Assembly (NCBI GenBank): GCA_047967505.1
Contig: CM106539.1
Source: Dipteris shenzhenensis
Lineage: Eukaryota > Polypodiophyta > Polypodiopsida > Gleicheniales
Direction: 5' to 3' (one strand)
DNA length: 64,000 bases
This document shows, piece by piece, positions 21,845 to 32,821 of this stretch (position 1 is its first letter; each line of letters starts with the position of its first letter). The translations under genes were made by a program, and so were the position numbers. Below the pieces are notes generated by a model, which was given only the letters and a program-made list of their open reading frames with translations, ran no database searches and was not told the origin of the DNA.

Positions 21845-24449
21845 GATCATTCTCAGCTAGAAAAACAATGTTTGGATCATTTTCAGCATCTTTTTTCTCA
21901 GCCATCTTCTTCTACACCTCAGGTTGCATTGGCTCGTAACAGATTTACCGAGCTTGTTTCTACTATTGTCTCCTTGCAAAAAGCCTCAATGATGGAAATG
22001 TCTTTTTCAGATGATGAATTGGATGAAGCCCTTAAGCATTTGGGTAAACAAAAATCCCCTGGCTGGGATGGTCTGACGGTTGAATTTTTTGAAGCCTTTA
22101 AGCCTGAATTGAAGGGTCCAATTCTCCAGTTTATTAATGTAGCCTGGCAGCATCAACATCTTCCCTCAGCTTGGAAGCATGGTCTGGTTAAGCTTGTGCC
22201 CAAAAAACCTCTATGTGAGACTATGGATGACTGGAGGCCCATCACTTTGATGCCGGTCATATACAAACTGATTGCCAAAATGTTGGTACACCGGATGAAG
22301 GATATCCTTCATGATGGACTTCATCCCAGGCAATATGGTTTTGTTCCAAGACGGCACATACATGACAATATCTCTAACACTCTCATCGCAATGGAATATG
22401 CAAAATATTCAGATCAAGATGTGTTGGTCATGCAGGTGGATGTGGCGAAGGCATTTGATACAGTACAATGGGATTATGTCTCTCAAATCATGTTAAAACT
22501 TGGTTTTGGGCCAAAGCTAGTTAATGTCATTTATTGGCTTTATTCAAATTCCACTGCACAATGCTTTATAGGGAATCATTTATTGGACTCTCTAACGTTC
22601 AGTTCGACAGGGATGCCCTCTCAGTGCTTTGCTTTATGCCATCGCTTCACATCCTTTGCTTCTTTATATGGATCACATGGTTGATACTGGACAGCTAGAG
22701 GGGCTTCAGATTTCTGGATCACGACCCTTCATTGCACAGGCCTATGCAGATGATTCATTCTTCATGCAAAAGAACAGTCCATTGGAGATTCGCCTCTTGA
22801 TGGATACCCTTTCAGATTTTGGGTTGGCAGCTGGTCTTAAAATTAATTTTCAGAAATCAAAACTCTTGCCTCTCAAGCATTGTTACTGGCATGCTATCCT
22901 ATGGCCAGGCCAGATTATTCATCCGGAAAACATAGTAAGACATTTGGGCTATCCTATTGGCTAGAAAATCAGCAATAAGCAACAAATGTCGTGGGTGTCA
23001 AACAAAATTCAGGACAAATTAGAATATTGGAAGATCTCCACATGGCCTCTACATGTACGGCTTCGAATTGTCCAGTCTATTGTTCTAGCTTATGTCCAGT
23101 TCTACCTTCCTCTATTACATTGGTCATCTCGAGATCTCACATCTTTTATGTCTCAAGCCATGGAGATTTTTTGGAAAACTAAGCTTCATAAAAAAGCTTT
23201 ACGGTTGCTCAAAATGGACTTGCTTTGCTCACCAAGAATGCATGGTGGTTTGAATATAATGAACATCAAATATCATGTGTTGGCAAGAAAGATCACTATG
23301 CTCAAGACATTTTTTCAACAAGAGCGGCCTTGATCTATCATGCTGGCAATTTTGTGTGGTCAGATGAGCACAAATGCTTATGGACATTGGCTAGTTAATC
23401 CATCGGAAGTAGTACTTGGAAAATTTCAAGGTAAAATCCCTGGTTGTTCATTTTCTAATTCCTTGATTCAGGACTGGAAGCAAGTACTCTCTCACATCAA
23501 ATGGTCTCCTCATCCTGCTTCTATAGCTTCTTCACTCATATTAGAAAGTATTCATTGGAGTGCTGTGTTTTCCTCTCCCCTTGCTGTTCAACAATCCATC
23601 AGAGCTTACAATCTTATGAAATTGGGTATCCGGTTCATTGATGATGTGGTAGATATGCAAGGAAATATTCTCACTTTTCCAATAGCATGTCGACAATACA
23701 ATCTAGGGATGCATCATAGACCTATTTGGAAAGCTATTGCTGATCTCCTACTCCCTCTGGTTCCGATTCCGACATTGAATGTCAGAGACAGGCTTCAAGA
23801 TTGGCACCTTTAGTCTTCAAGTCCAAGCATATCCTCTAGGCCTTTGCAGTTATTGACTTCTATACAGGCTTATCGATTGTTATTACCTCCTCCCTGGATT
23901 GCCCATCATGCTAATTCTCTATGGCATCTGAACAAATCATTAGCCTGGTGGAAAGGAAAATTGCAATTGATATGGAAGTTGAAAATGCCATTGAAGCAAC
24001 GACTCTTTCTATGGAGATGTATTGTTGGTATTCTACCAGTGGGAGTGAAATTGGCTCAAAGACGGATAGCTTCACCTCTTTGTCTTAGATGTCACCTTAC
24101 ATCTGAGAGTATTCCGCATGTATTGTGGTTTTGTTCATATTCCAGAGACCTTCTAGATAGAATCTCCTATTTCTTATCTCTCAAATTTCCAGCACACAGG
24201 TTCTACAGGTTTTTCTGGATGTATGGCAAACTATCAGCTTCTTTGTCACACTATTCTCTCTTCTTCCACTGGATCAGATACTGGGCCTTATGGACCCTCT
24301 GGCTGCAGCGCAATCAAGCATTTCTGAATTCTCCCCTTCAGCATCCTTATGAGTTCTTCAGAGCCTCATTACGGCGGTCTTTATACGATGCCTTACATGA
24401 GGAAGATTTGGATGTTTCTTGTATTCAACTTTTCTTTTACTGCTTCTGA
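21845..24449 (+). pseudogene. LN6 ORF2 remnant (RT, connection, zf-RVT)
   Basis: RT motifs are well kept: SPGWDGLTVEFFEAF, WRPITLMPVIYKLIAKML, VDVAKAFDTVQWD (motif A, better kept than in LN4), then after an 8-bp deletion near 22580 the frame shifts and QAYADDSFF (motif C) follows near 22740. Stops include TGG-to-TAG at about 22963-22965 and CAG-to-TAG at 23812-23814. The C-terminal segment 23844-24449 is open and holds zf-RVT (LWRCIVGILPVG, RIASPLCLRCHLTSESIPHV, WFCSYSRD). The stop at 24449 is the natural ORF2 end shared with LN4. The RT is inactive because of the frame breaks. Confidence 0.9.
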
Positions 24450-24540
24450 TGGATAGGGCTTTAGCTCTCTTTTGAGCACTGCCCGGATGTAAATGAATGT
24501 TTCATAGTATAAGTATCTTAATTTCACCAAAAAAAAAAAA
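21845..24540 (+). mobile_element. 5'-truncated LINE LN6 (RT to 3' end)
   Basis: The copy begins at the N-terminal edge of RT directly after a GT tract and runs to a poly(A) tail at 24529-24540, again followed by GT repeats. It is the closest relative of LN4 over its whole length. Its start corresponds to about 14832 in LN4. The 5' truncation with GT on both sides fits target-primed insertion into a GT microsatellite. Confidence 0.9.
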
Positions 24541-24563
24541 GTGTGTGGTGTGTGTGTGTGTGT
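24541..24563. repeat. (GT)n tract between LN6 tail and LN7
   Basis: GTGTGTGGTG then a GT run. The left flank is a 12-A tail of LN6 and the right flank is ORF2 coding sequence of LN7. Confidence 0.9.
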
Positions 24564-25705
24564 GGATCACTGGGAAGCAATCATGACCACATTTCAGGGG
24601 AAAATTCCTGGTTGTCCTCTTTCTACTGCTTTCATTCATGATTGGAAGAGAATTCTCTCTTATGCTAAATGGACAGGTGCTTCTTCTCATCATGGCAATT
24701 CTTTTCGCTTGGAAAGCATCCATTGGAGCAAGGTGTTTGAATCGCCCCTCGCTTTACAGGCACCCATTAAAGCGTATAATCTTATGAAATTGGGCATAAG
24801 ATCTGTTCGAGATGTTATGGATCAACAAGGTTACATGCTTTCATTTCCACAAGCTTGCAGGACATTCCCTTTGGGTCTACATCATAGGTCCATTTGGAGA
24901 ATACTTACAACTATGTTGCAACCATTTGTTCCTGTTCCTCCACTATTTGTACAGGACAGATTATTGGACTGGAATCTGATCTCTCCATCTCCTGCTATCT
25001 GTTCGCTTTCAATGCACAATCTGACCTCCTCCATGGTCTACAGATTTCTTCTTCCATCGCCATGGATTGATAAGCATGCCAACACTCTTTGGAATTTGGA
25101 TAGGCCTTTATCTTGGTGGCAATCACGACTCAAAAATTTTTGGAAAGCCAAATTGCCACTGAAACAGAGGCTTTTCTTTTGGAAATGTATAGTGGGAGCT
25201 TTTTCCATTGGGGTGAAATTGGCAGCACGCCGCATTGCTTCTCCTTCCTGCCCCCGTTGCTCTCATCACCATGAGACAGTTCCTCATCTATTATGGTCTT
25301 GCTCGCATTCCCGGATATTGATCACTCATGTCTCTCATTTGCTGCGGCTTCGGTTTCCCTCCATCAGACTCGGGAAACTCTTCTGAATGTTTGGATGCCT
25401 CTCATCTCAGATGTCTCCATTCCTCCTTTTCTCTCACTGGACTCGCTTTTGGGTACTATGGACCATTTGGACACAAAGATTGCATTCTAGGATGGGACAA
25501 CAGTTTCCTCAGGCATATGCTTTCTTCAGAATGTCCCTCAAGCAATCTCTATATGATAGTTATGCTGCGAGGGACTTGGATGCTACTAGCCTTGAAGTGT
25601 TTTCTGACTGTTTTTGAGTTCTTCCATTAGGCTCTCTCTCGGAGTCTAATGTCATGTACATTGATCTCATGTTAATAATATAATTACTGGTTTCACAAAA
25701 AAAAA
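24564..25705 (+). mobile_element. 5'-truncated LINE LN7 (ORF2 C-terminal part)
   Basis: It starts in the connection region of ORF2 (DHWEAIMTTFQGKIPGCPLS) after a GT tract. An open frame runs to about 25386, including zf-RVT (FFWKCIVGAFSIGVKLAARR, CPRCSHHHETVPHLLWSC). A frameshift follows, with the last segment at 25387-25617 (FWVLWTIWTQR). The tail TTTCAC plus nine A residues ends at 25705, followed by TGTGTGTGTGTGTAC. Together with LN9 it forms a family distinct from LN4/6/8, yet it has the same end structure. Confidence 0.88.
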
Positions 25706-25778
25706 TGTGTGTGTGTGTACACATGGATTGTGTGTGTGCGCGCTCGTGATGTGAGGTGTGTGTGAGAGAGAGGAGCGT
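25706..25778. repeat. GT-rich spacer between LN7 and LN8
   Basis: Interrupted GT repeats (TGTGTGTGTGTGTAC, GTGTGTGTGCGCGC, GGTGTGTGTGAGAGAGAG) separate the LN7 tail from the LN8 5' region. Confidence 0.8.
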
Positions 25779-25799
25779 CGATCGTGAGGGTCTAAGTGC

Positions 25800-26195
25800 T
25801 CGCTGATCAGCGTCATCCGTCATCGTTTGACGCCCGCCTTTTTGTCCGTACCACCGTACGACTTTTGCGTCAGGCTACCTCACCATCGCGGCTCCATTCA
25901 ACCCTGCACGACAGTTCTTACCTGCAGTCTTCCTTCCCAAAGTCCGTACAGTCCGTCCGTACTTTTCCCGTTTAATCATTCCATACAGTCGTTACCTCTC
26001 CCATACAGACTGTCTGTTGTCCCGTACAGCTTGTCAGTCCTTTCCTGCAATCTCTCAATCTGTCCGTACAGTTTCTGTCAGTTTCTTCATTGCATCCATA
26101 CAGTGCTTCATCCCAACGTCCGTACAGCGTGCCATCCTTTCTTTGTGCCCTGTCCGATTCTCCCAGTTTGATATCTGTTCAATCCCTTAGCCTCC
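25800..26195 (+). promoter_or_regulatory. LN8 5' UTR with clustered CCGTACAG motifs
   Basis: At least seven matches to (T/C)CCGTAC(A/C) occur, for example near 25845, 25943, 26023, 26063 and 26120, with related CCATACAG copies between them. The region is pyrimidine-rich and precedes the ORF1 start at 26196, so it probably holds the internal promoter of the LINE. GTAC is the core bound by SBP-box factors; binding here is inference. Confidence 0.5.
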
Positions 26196-27392
26196 ATGGC
26201 AGAAGCAAACAAGTACTATGTCAATAGAGCCCTCTAACCTGAACCCAAAAGACAATCAAGGGAAACCTCTTCCCCCATAGCTTCTTCTTCTGAAGATGCT
26301 TCCTATGTGTTTGATATGCTGGATGATGATTTTCAACAAAGTCGAAGGGAATGGATTCAACCTGCTCCGAAACTCACTTACAAAATGAAGTTGCCTTCTC
26401 TTGTGCATCCTTTGAAGAAGCTCTCTCAAACTGCAGTTATCATCTTTTCCCCGGGCAAAATTCCCTCTGCTAATGATGTGGGACAATGGGTGAATTCTCT
26501 CCTAGGTGGATGCTATGTAGAAGGAGTCTATTTTGCCTCCCGAGGATTTTATGAAGTTCATCTTTTGGATGCTTTGACAAAACAAAAGATGCTGGAAATG
26601 TCCCCTTTATTTTTTGGTCGCCAAATGGTGCATATCATGCCCTGGTCCCCTAATAAGGACTATTAGAATCTCATCAAGCATCATTGCCCTGTATGGGTTG
26701 AAGTGGTTGATTTTCCAGATTACATGAGAACAGAGCTTCCAGGTTTAGCTATGACATTGGGACAGGTGATCTGTCCCCCTCGTCCCACAGGTAATAAAAA
26801 TCGTTTTTGCATCTTATGGGATACTGATACACCGACCCCCTCCTCTATTGCAGTTGATATTGAGGGTGTTAATTTGGGAAAGAAATATTTCACTTTAAAA
26901 TGGGGCATTTTTGCTAGAGCTTGTTTTTCTTGTCACAAGTTTGGGCATCTTGCTTCGGAGTGTCCCTCTATCTTTCATCCACCTCCTCCAGCAGCTATTC
27001 CTCTGCCATCTTATAAAGGAGGTCAGAAGACATATGTGGAAAAGATTGAAGCTAAAGGAGCAAAGCCTTTAGTTCATATAGGGAGCCACGCCAATTCAGC
27101 TCAAAATAAGGATAAAGGAAAAAGCAAGTTAGGGGAAAATAACTCATCTTCTCATGAGGGATGGCAGACTGCAAAGAAGACGGTGCCTCTCAAACAAAGA
27201 CCTCTCCAATCTCATAATTGGGACGCCTCTGCTCCTTCTCCAGGACAATCTTCTACCTCTTCAAGCAACCCCATCTCAAAGGCATGGGTTAATGTAGTCA
27301 AGAAGGGTCTTCCCCTTTGTGAAGAAGATGATATTATCAGGGAATTGGATGCTGAGGGTCAGCAAGACCCTGTGGCAATGGCAGAGGCTTGA
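26196..27392 (+). pseudogene. LN8 ORF1 (DUF4283-like, CCHC)
   Basis: The start ATG at 26196 gives MAEANKYYVNRAL, then a TAA at 26235-26237, after which the same frame continues to EDASYVFDML as in LN4. This shows the family's true ORF1 N-terminus. The DUF4283-like region and PPRPTGNKNRF are as in LN4. A CAG-to-TAG stop lies at 26664-26666 (LN4 has CAG). The zinc knuckle CFSCHKFGHLASEC and the basic tail are intact, ending DPVAMAEA before the stop at about 27392. Full-length ORF1 would be about 395 codons. The protein is interrupted by two stops only, so this is a fairly young copy. Confidence 0.88.
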
Positions 27393-27438
27393 GGCCTCCC
27401 GTTCTTTTGGAGGACCAATCATCTCTTGTATATATTTT

Positions 27439-28945
27439 CATGCGTGCTTCTCTTAAATGTTTTTCCTATAATATACAGGGCCTCTGCAACCAGAATAAAT
27501 GGAGGCTTCTTTGGCATTATATAAATACAACTCATCCGGATGTTGTGTGTCTGCAAGAGCATAATCAGCATTTTTTTGCTGGCCAGCATGGGTTTTTTTC
27601 TGGATATGATATATTTTATTCAGGATCTAAACAATTCTCTGGACTGTGCATTTTAGCCAGACATGATCTGCAACCATGGATAGCATATAATGATCTTGGT
27701 GGACGATGGATGATTATCCAATGTATGATCAATTGAGAAATTTTTGAAATAGGATCTTTGTATGCCTCTCAAAATTCAGCTTCCAGAGATCAAATGTGGA
27801 ACTCCATAAAGCAATATCCTTGGTCCTCTAATGCTCTACTTTGTGGTGATGTCAACAATTCTCCTCACTGGAAGGACAATACCACACATAAATCCCATAT
27901 GCTGCCCTCTGAAATCCAGCAATGCAAACATATGACATCATCACTTCAATTTGCAGATTTATGGACAGCAACTCACCCTTCAGTTATGGGATTTACATAT
28001 CATCATAATGCTTTTACAGAATATTGGGCCAGGCTTGATAGATATTATCTCATTCATGCTCAGCAATATGATGAATATACATGTCAGATGTGGACTGATT
28101 ATTCACAACAATTATCTCATCACACTCCACTTTGGCTCACCCTTTCTTTTGGTATGCCTCTGGATGACTTGCCGCTCTCTTCAGTCAGAAATTTACAGGT
28201 CAATCAATTATATCTTTCTCATGAAAAATTTCAGCATATGATCAGACTGGCTTGCAGGCCATTGCTATCCCATGCTCAGGAGGATCTGGACTTTGCTTGG
28301 ACCTCTATCATACATCGTATTCAATTAAGGAATATGGAAGATGGTACATGGCAGAAACCAGACAGCATATCCAATGGGCAAAATCATACAAGCAGTATTT
28401 GGTACAGATTAGTCATCAAAGATCACTATCTGCTTCTGAGCAGCATTTATTGTCTTGTGCTTCCTCCATAATTGATGCCAATGATAAACGTAAGCTGTCC
28501 AAATGGCAGATCAGGGCCAGAGTTAAACCTATGCTAGATAAGGGCTGTTCCTCTAAATCTTTTTTTCGGAACTTACATGCACATAGACAAAGCCAATCTA
28601 TCATGAGGGTCTGGAAATCAGACGGTCTTTGGACCCAGACTCTCTCTCACCTAGAAAAACAATGTTTGGATCATTTTCAGCTTCTTTTTTCTCAGCTTCA
28701 CCTCTTTGTCCAAGATGTCACCATACATCTGAGAGTATTCCGCATTTATTGTGGTTTTGTTCATATTCCAGAGACCTTCTAGACAGAATCTCCTATTTCT
28801 TATCTCTCAGATTTCCAACACACGGGTTCTACAGGTTTTTCTGGATGTATGGCAAACTATCAGCTTCTTTGTCACACTATTCTCTCTTCTTCCACTGGAT
28901 TAGATACTGGGCCTTATGGACTACTTTTCTTTTACTGCTTTTGAT
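27439..28945 (+). pseudogene. LN8 ORF2 remnant, RT deleted
   Basis: ORF2 starts near MRASLKCFSYNIQGLC (27440s). EEP motifs: VCLQEHNQHF, a stop at about 27735, LYASQNS, LLCGDVNNSP (GDxNN kept), SHHTPLW (SDH changed to SHH). The linker includes KLSKWQIRAR near 28490. At about 28695 it passes directly into CPRCHHTSESIPHLLWFC of zf-RVT in another frame. Junction bases CAGC are present on both sides in LN4 (TCTCAGCC, ATAGCTTC), so a short microhomology may have guided the deletion. All RT catalytic motifs are lost. Confidence 0.85.
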
Positions 28946-29033
28946 GGATAGGGCTTTGGCTCTCTTTTGAGCACTGCCCGGATATAAATGAATGTTTCAT
29001 AATATAAGTATCTTGGTTTCACCAAAAAAAAAA

Positions 29034-29067
29034 GGTGTGTGTGTGTGTACACGATGGGGGGTGTGTG
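29034..29067. repeat. GT tract between LN8 tail and LN9
   Basis: GGTGTGTGTGTGTGTAC, a short ACGATGGGG interruption, then GGTGTGTGAG leading into LN9 coding sequence. Confidence 0.8.
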
Positions 29068-29580
29068 AGCTTTTTCCATTGGGGTGAAATTGGAAGCACG
29101 CCGTATTGCTTCCTCTTCCTGCCCCCGTTGCTCTCATCACCATGAGACAGTTCCCCATTTGTTATGGTCTTGCCCGCACTCTCGAATACTGATCACTTAT
29201 GTCTCTCATTTGCTACGGCTCCGGTTTCCCTCTATCGATTCGGGAAACTCTTCTGGATGTTTTGATGCTTCTCACCTCAGATGTCTCCATTCCTCCTTTT
29301 CCTTCACTGGGCTCGCTTTTGGGTACTATGGACTATTTGGACACAGAGATTGCATTTTAGGATGGGACAACAGTTTCCTCAGGCATATGCTTTCTTCAGA
29401 ATGTCCCTCAAGCAATCTTTATATGATAGTTATGCTGCGAGGGACTTGGATGCTACTAGCCTTGAAGTGTTTTCTCACTGTTTTTTAGTTCTTTCATTAG
29501 GCTCTCCTTTGGAGTCTAATGTCATGTACATTGATTTCATGCTAATTTTATAGTTACTCGTTTCACCAAAAAAAAAAAAA
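29068..29580 (+). mobile_element. 5'-truncated LINE LN9 (zf-RVT and 3' end)
   Basis: The copy starts within the zf-RVT region (FSIGVKLEARRIASSSCPRC) and is closely related to LN7 over 25195-25705. It ends with thirteen A residues at 29568-29580 and is followed by GTGTGTGTGTG. Only about 510 bp long, it is a typical heavily truncated insertion. Frames are shifted once near 29230. Confidence 0.88.
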
Positions 29581-29591
29581 GTGTGTGTGTG
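29581..29591. repeat. GT tract between LN9 tail and LN10
   Basis: An 11-bp GT run directly after the LN9 poly(A) and directly before the LN10 5' region. Confidence 0.85.
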
Positions 29592-29699
29592 TTCGGTACA
29601 GAGAGAAGGAGAGCGTGGAGAAGCCTTGCAGAACAGCTCTAAGCCTCCCGCAACCAGCCCGTGAGCCTCAGCTCCCTGTTGCGCTGCATCAGCACCCTA

Positions 29700-29800
29700 A
29701 AATCGGTCTTCTGGAGCAGTCATCAGCCACCGTACAGTCCGTCAGACTTCCATACAGCTTCCGTACAGCTGTATGGCCTGTACGGACCATTTTGCCTGCT
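29700..29800 (+). promoter_or_regulatory. LN10 5' UTR with CCGTACAG/CTGTACGG motifs
   Basis: Matches to CCGTACAG occur near 29731 and 29758, with CCATACAGC and CTGTACGG variants, within 70 bp. Similar clusters are found in LN3 and LN8, which otherwise differ in their 5' regions. Confidence 0.45.
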
Positions 29801-30194
29801 GCGGTCTGCTGCTCCCACATCAAATCCGGTTCCTGGATTGTTTTCCACGCAGGGTTCTACCTTCGGACTACATCTATGCACTGATCTTGAAGGCCTTCAC
29901 TCCCGTTTTTTTCCTCTTCAGTCTTTGGGTCTGCTGCACCTTTCTCATCGCCAAAATCTTCCCTTTTCCTCTGAAACATAGTTCATCTAGGGTTTTTTAC
30001 TGGTTTTTTCTCTCTACAAAACTGTTTTCTATCTTTTCTCGACCTCTACATCCCTCTTTCCCTTCTTTCTCCTTGCAAATATACTCTTTTTGTCTTTTCT
30101 GTGGGCAACCTGTGGGCTTTTTGTGAGACTGGCTTTTTTCCTCCACTACCACTTTACAAGTACCTCCTTTCTGAGTTCCACTTTTTACAAAGCT

Positions 30195-30620
30195 ATGGCT
30201 GAATATTCCTATCAAAAAGCCTTTCAAAAGGAACGTTCGGTTCACTGCAAGAAGCGAAAGTAGGCTGAGGGTCAGCATGACCCGGTACACGATGCTCTTG
30301 AGGCCCAACTGGTCTATGATGTCATGCATGAAGGATTTGCAGACACAAGGAAAGAGTGGGAAGACTCGGTTCCATCAGTTGGCCTCATGGTGGAAGTAGA
30401 TGAGATTGTGGATCCAATCAGAGAATATGCTCAAAATGCAGTCATTTTATTTTTTCCAGGCCGGATGCCACCTGCTGCAGAGATAGGCAATAGGTTGACT
30501 CGCACACTGGCTGGCTCGTTTATTCGCAAAGTGCACTATGCAGCCAGGGGTTTTTTTGAGGTTATTATGGTGGATGAGATACACAGACAAATGCTTTTGG
30601 AACATTCGCCCCTCTTTTTT
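30195..30620 (+). pseudogene. LN10 ORF1 N-terminal half
   Basis: ATG at 30195 gives MAEYSYQKAFQKERS, interrupted by TAG at 30261-30263 where LN11 has CAG. The frame continues HDPVHDALEAQLVYDVMHEG and into the DUF4283-like domain (AVILFFPGRMPPAAEIG, GFFEVIMVDEIHRQML, SPLFFG), where it stops at the fusion point. The zinc knuckle is lost. It is informative because it shows the N-terminus of this family, MA(E/D)YSY, which LN11 has with its ATG changed to ATA. Confidence 0.8.
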
Positions 30621-31417
30621 GGGCTGATGGCACACTTTTATCTTTTTCTATGGCTGCCAGCAAGTACGGTTTGGGAGCTCATTATCGTCCTTTATGGCAT
30701 AGGATTTCAGCAATGCTTCAACCGATTTTGCCCGTACCTCGCTTGGAACTTCAGAATAGGCTTGAGGATTGGATTTTACACTCTTCCTCCTCTTCAGCCC
30801 GTCCCTTGAAGCTCTCACATATCACAGTGTCATCACTGTATAAAGTGTTATTACTTCCGCCTTGGATTTTTGACAGAGCAAATACTGTTTGGCATATGGA
30901 TCGCCCACTAAAGTGGTTGAGAAAACGGCTGCGTCACCTTTGGCATTACAAAGTCCCTCTTCGGCAACAGCTCTTCCTTTGGCGAGCCATGCTTAGCATT
31001 TTTCCATTTGGCCAGTTACTCGCACACAGACATATTGCTCCGGCTGTTTGTCACAAATGCTTACACCAAACTGAATCTGTGCGTCACATCTTTTGGTTCT
31101 CTCCACATACTTGTGACTTCATCGCTCTCATCCGACAGAGGCTTCGAGCGAGATTTCCTACTGTTACTTTTGGCAGGCTTTTCTGGTTGTTTGGTTTTCA
31201 TCTAGCGAGACAGGGTTTTGATTTATTTTTTGTATGGGTACGCTACTGGGCACTATGGACTTTATGGATGGACAGAAATCATAGAGTCTTTGGTGATCCA
31301 CTTTTTTCATCCTTTATTTTTTTCAAACGATCTCTGCAGCAATCATTCTATGATTGTGTTCAGACTCGTTTGATTGATCAGGATGTGTATACAACTTATA
31401 CTGAGATCTTTAGTTGA
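30621..31417 (+). pseudogene. LN10 ORF2 C-terminal part (zf-RVT)
   Basis: An open frame runs from about 30650 to the stop at 31415-31417. It starts KYGLGAHYRPLWHRISAMLQ, then the conserved PLRQQLFLWRAML, the zinc-binding stretch VCHKCLHQTESVRHIFWF, and FWLFGFHLARQ to DVYTTYTEIFS. In LN4 this part of ORF2 follows the RT. The cysteine of the WFxC motif kept elsewhere (WFCP in LN1) is serine here. The frame has no stop over 255 codons, so this portion is young or little mutated. It is out of frame with the ORF1 piece. Confidence 0.85.
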
Positions 31418-31502
31418 GTAATAGTTACTCCATTTTCGAAGTAACTATGAATGTAATTATTTTACAGCAATAAAAGATATCTTCTCACCACAAAAAAAAA
31501 AA

Positions 31503-31552
31503 TGTGTGTGTGTGTGTGTGTGCGCGCCCCAGGTGTGTGTGTGCTGGTGTGT
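31503..31552. repeat. GT tract between LN10 tail and LN11
   Basis: TGTGTGTG for about 21 bp, then GCGCGCCCCAG, and a second GTGTGTGTGTGCTGGTGTGT block before LN11. Confidence 0.85.
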
Positions 31553-31562
31553 AGACTCGAAT

Positions 31563-32610
31563 AGTGGATTATTCCTATAAGAAGACCTTTCACAAATACA
31601 AGTCGGTTTCCAACAAGAAACAAAAACAGGTGATGGATTCAGATGATTCCCTTCATGACTCTGCTGAGGGTCACCTTGTTTATGAGGTTATGCATGAAGG
31701 GTTTGAAGACACCCGATGATATATTTGATATAGTTAAGGAGTATGCAAAGCATGCCATTATAATTTTCTTCCCAGGACGGATGGATGCCTGCTGCAGCAG
31801 ATGTTGGGAATTGGTTGACTCGAACCCTAGGTGGTTCTTATGTCAAAAAAGTTCTTTATGCAATGAGGGGCTTTTTTTAGATCATCATGGCTGGGGAGCA
31901 CCGTCAGGTTTTGCTGCAGCACTCTCCTCTCTTCTATGGCCAGCAGATGGTCCATGTCCTACCCTGGTCTTCCACCCCGGATTATCAGGCATTGATTCGG
32001 CATCGTTGCCCTGCTTGGGTAGAAGTTGTGGATTTTCCTCAATGCTTGTCTTCTCTTCTACCTAAAATTGCAGCTTCCCTCGGTAGGGTGGTATGTCCAC
32101 TGCGACCCAATGGAAATTCGAATCGCTTCTGCATTTTGTGCGATACGGATCATCCCACTCCAGCTTCATATTCGGTTACTATGCATAATGTTTCCATGGG
32201 GAGTGCATTTTACAAAGCTCAAGTGGGGGCTGTTTGCAGGTGCTTGCTTTCAATGCAAGCAATTTGCGCACATGGCTTCACAATGCCCTTCCCAAGCTCC
32301 ACGGATGCCAGTGCAAGCTGAAATGGTTCAGCCTTTGAATAAGAATGCAAATGCCTCTTCTGTGGTCAGAAACAAAGAGGTCAAACAGTTTTTCTCTGTT
32401 CAAGACAAAGGAAAAGCCACGGCTGTCTCAAATGGTAATGCTTCTTTTCCTGTGCCTTTGTCCTCTCCACCTCAGGGGAAGGGGGAAATTTTTTTGACTG
32501 ATGGATGGCAAACTCCTCGCAAAGTGATCTTCCCCGGGCGACCTTTGCCTTCTCGGACTTGGAGTGGTGACTTGGAGTGGTGCATCCTCTCATGGGAAAA
32601 CACTTGCTGA
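31563..32610 (+). pseudogene. LN11 ORF1 remnant
   Basis: The start codon is ATA where related copies have ATG; it is followed by YSYKKTFHKYKS. Then DSDDSLHDSAEG and VYEVMHEGFEDTR. A deletion and frameshift lie near 31720. The DUF4283-like part is AIIIFFPGRM, later MAGEHRQVLLQHSPLFYGQQ. The zinc knuckle is CFQCKQFAHMASQCPS (about 32240-32290), and the basic C-terminal tail ends near 32610 (GWQTPRKVIFPGRPL). It lacks the 148-bp duplication seen in LN3 and thus gives the original arrangement. Confidence 0.78.
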
Positions 32611-32821
32611 AAACCCTGGTGTTGGCTTGACCAAGGCTGCTGTGAGGTCAAGCTGCTGTGACTGCAAATCAGACCTTGTTTCTTGAAGAAGAAGTTGCTG
32701 CACTTTTGTCCTCTCCTCAGGCTGATGCTGCATCCCAAGGCAGAGGCCCGAACATTGAGGTGGAAATGCAGACGTAGACAACCCCTTAGTTGCTGTACAT
32801 ACATGTCCCATAACTATAAAT

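Larger units (their letters stand above)
25779..29033 (+). mobile_element. LINE LN8 with 5' UTR and two internal deletions
   Basis: This Y-family copy keeps a 5' UTR (25779-26195) with CCGTACA motifs, ORF1, the endonuclease half of ORF2 and the extreme 3' end. The RT core is missing: at about 28695 the sequence jumps from the LFSQ region (LN4 about 14885) to the zf-RVT region (LN4 about 17038). A second deletion of about 125 bp lies near 28920. The tail of ten A residues (29024-29033) is followed by GGTGTGTGTG. Presence of both ends shows the deletions are internal rather than 5' truncation. Confidence 0.88.
29592..31502 (+). mobile_element. LINE LN10, internally deleted ORF1-ORF2 fusion
   Basis: LN10 has a 5' UTR (29592-30194) with CCGTACA motifs, the first half of ORF1, and then at about 30620 the C-terminal end of ORF2, its 3' UTR and a tail (31492-31502). 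About 4 kb of the family's length, all of EEP and RT, is absent. Both ends are intact and both are flanked by GT runs, so it looks like a single insertion of an already shortened RNA or a later clean deletion. The 3' part is the same family as LN1. Confidence 0.85.

Noticed and set aside
21310-21905. Long minus-strand open frames of Y, I, M, C residues
   Set aside because: They are translations of the AT-rich microsatellite and have no protein character.
25560-25823. Histidine/threonine-rich minus-strand open frame
   Set aside because: It arises from the GT-rich spacer between LN7 and LN8 read in antisense.
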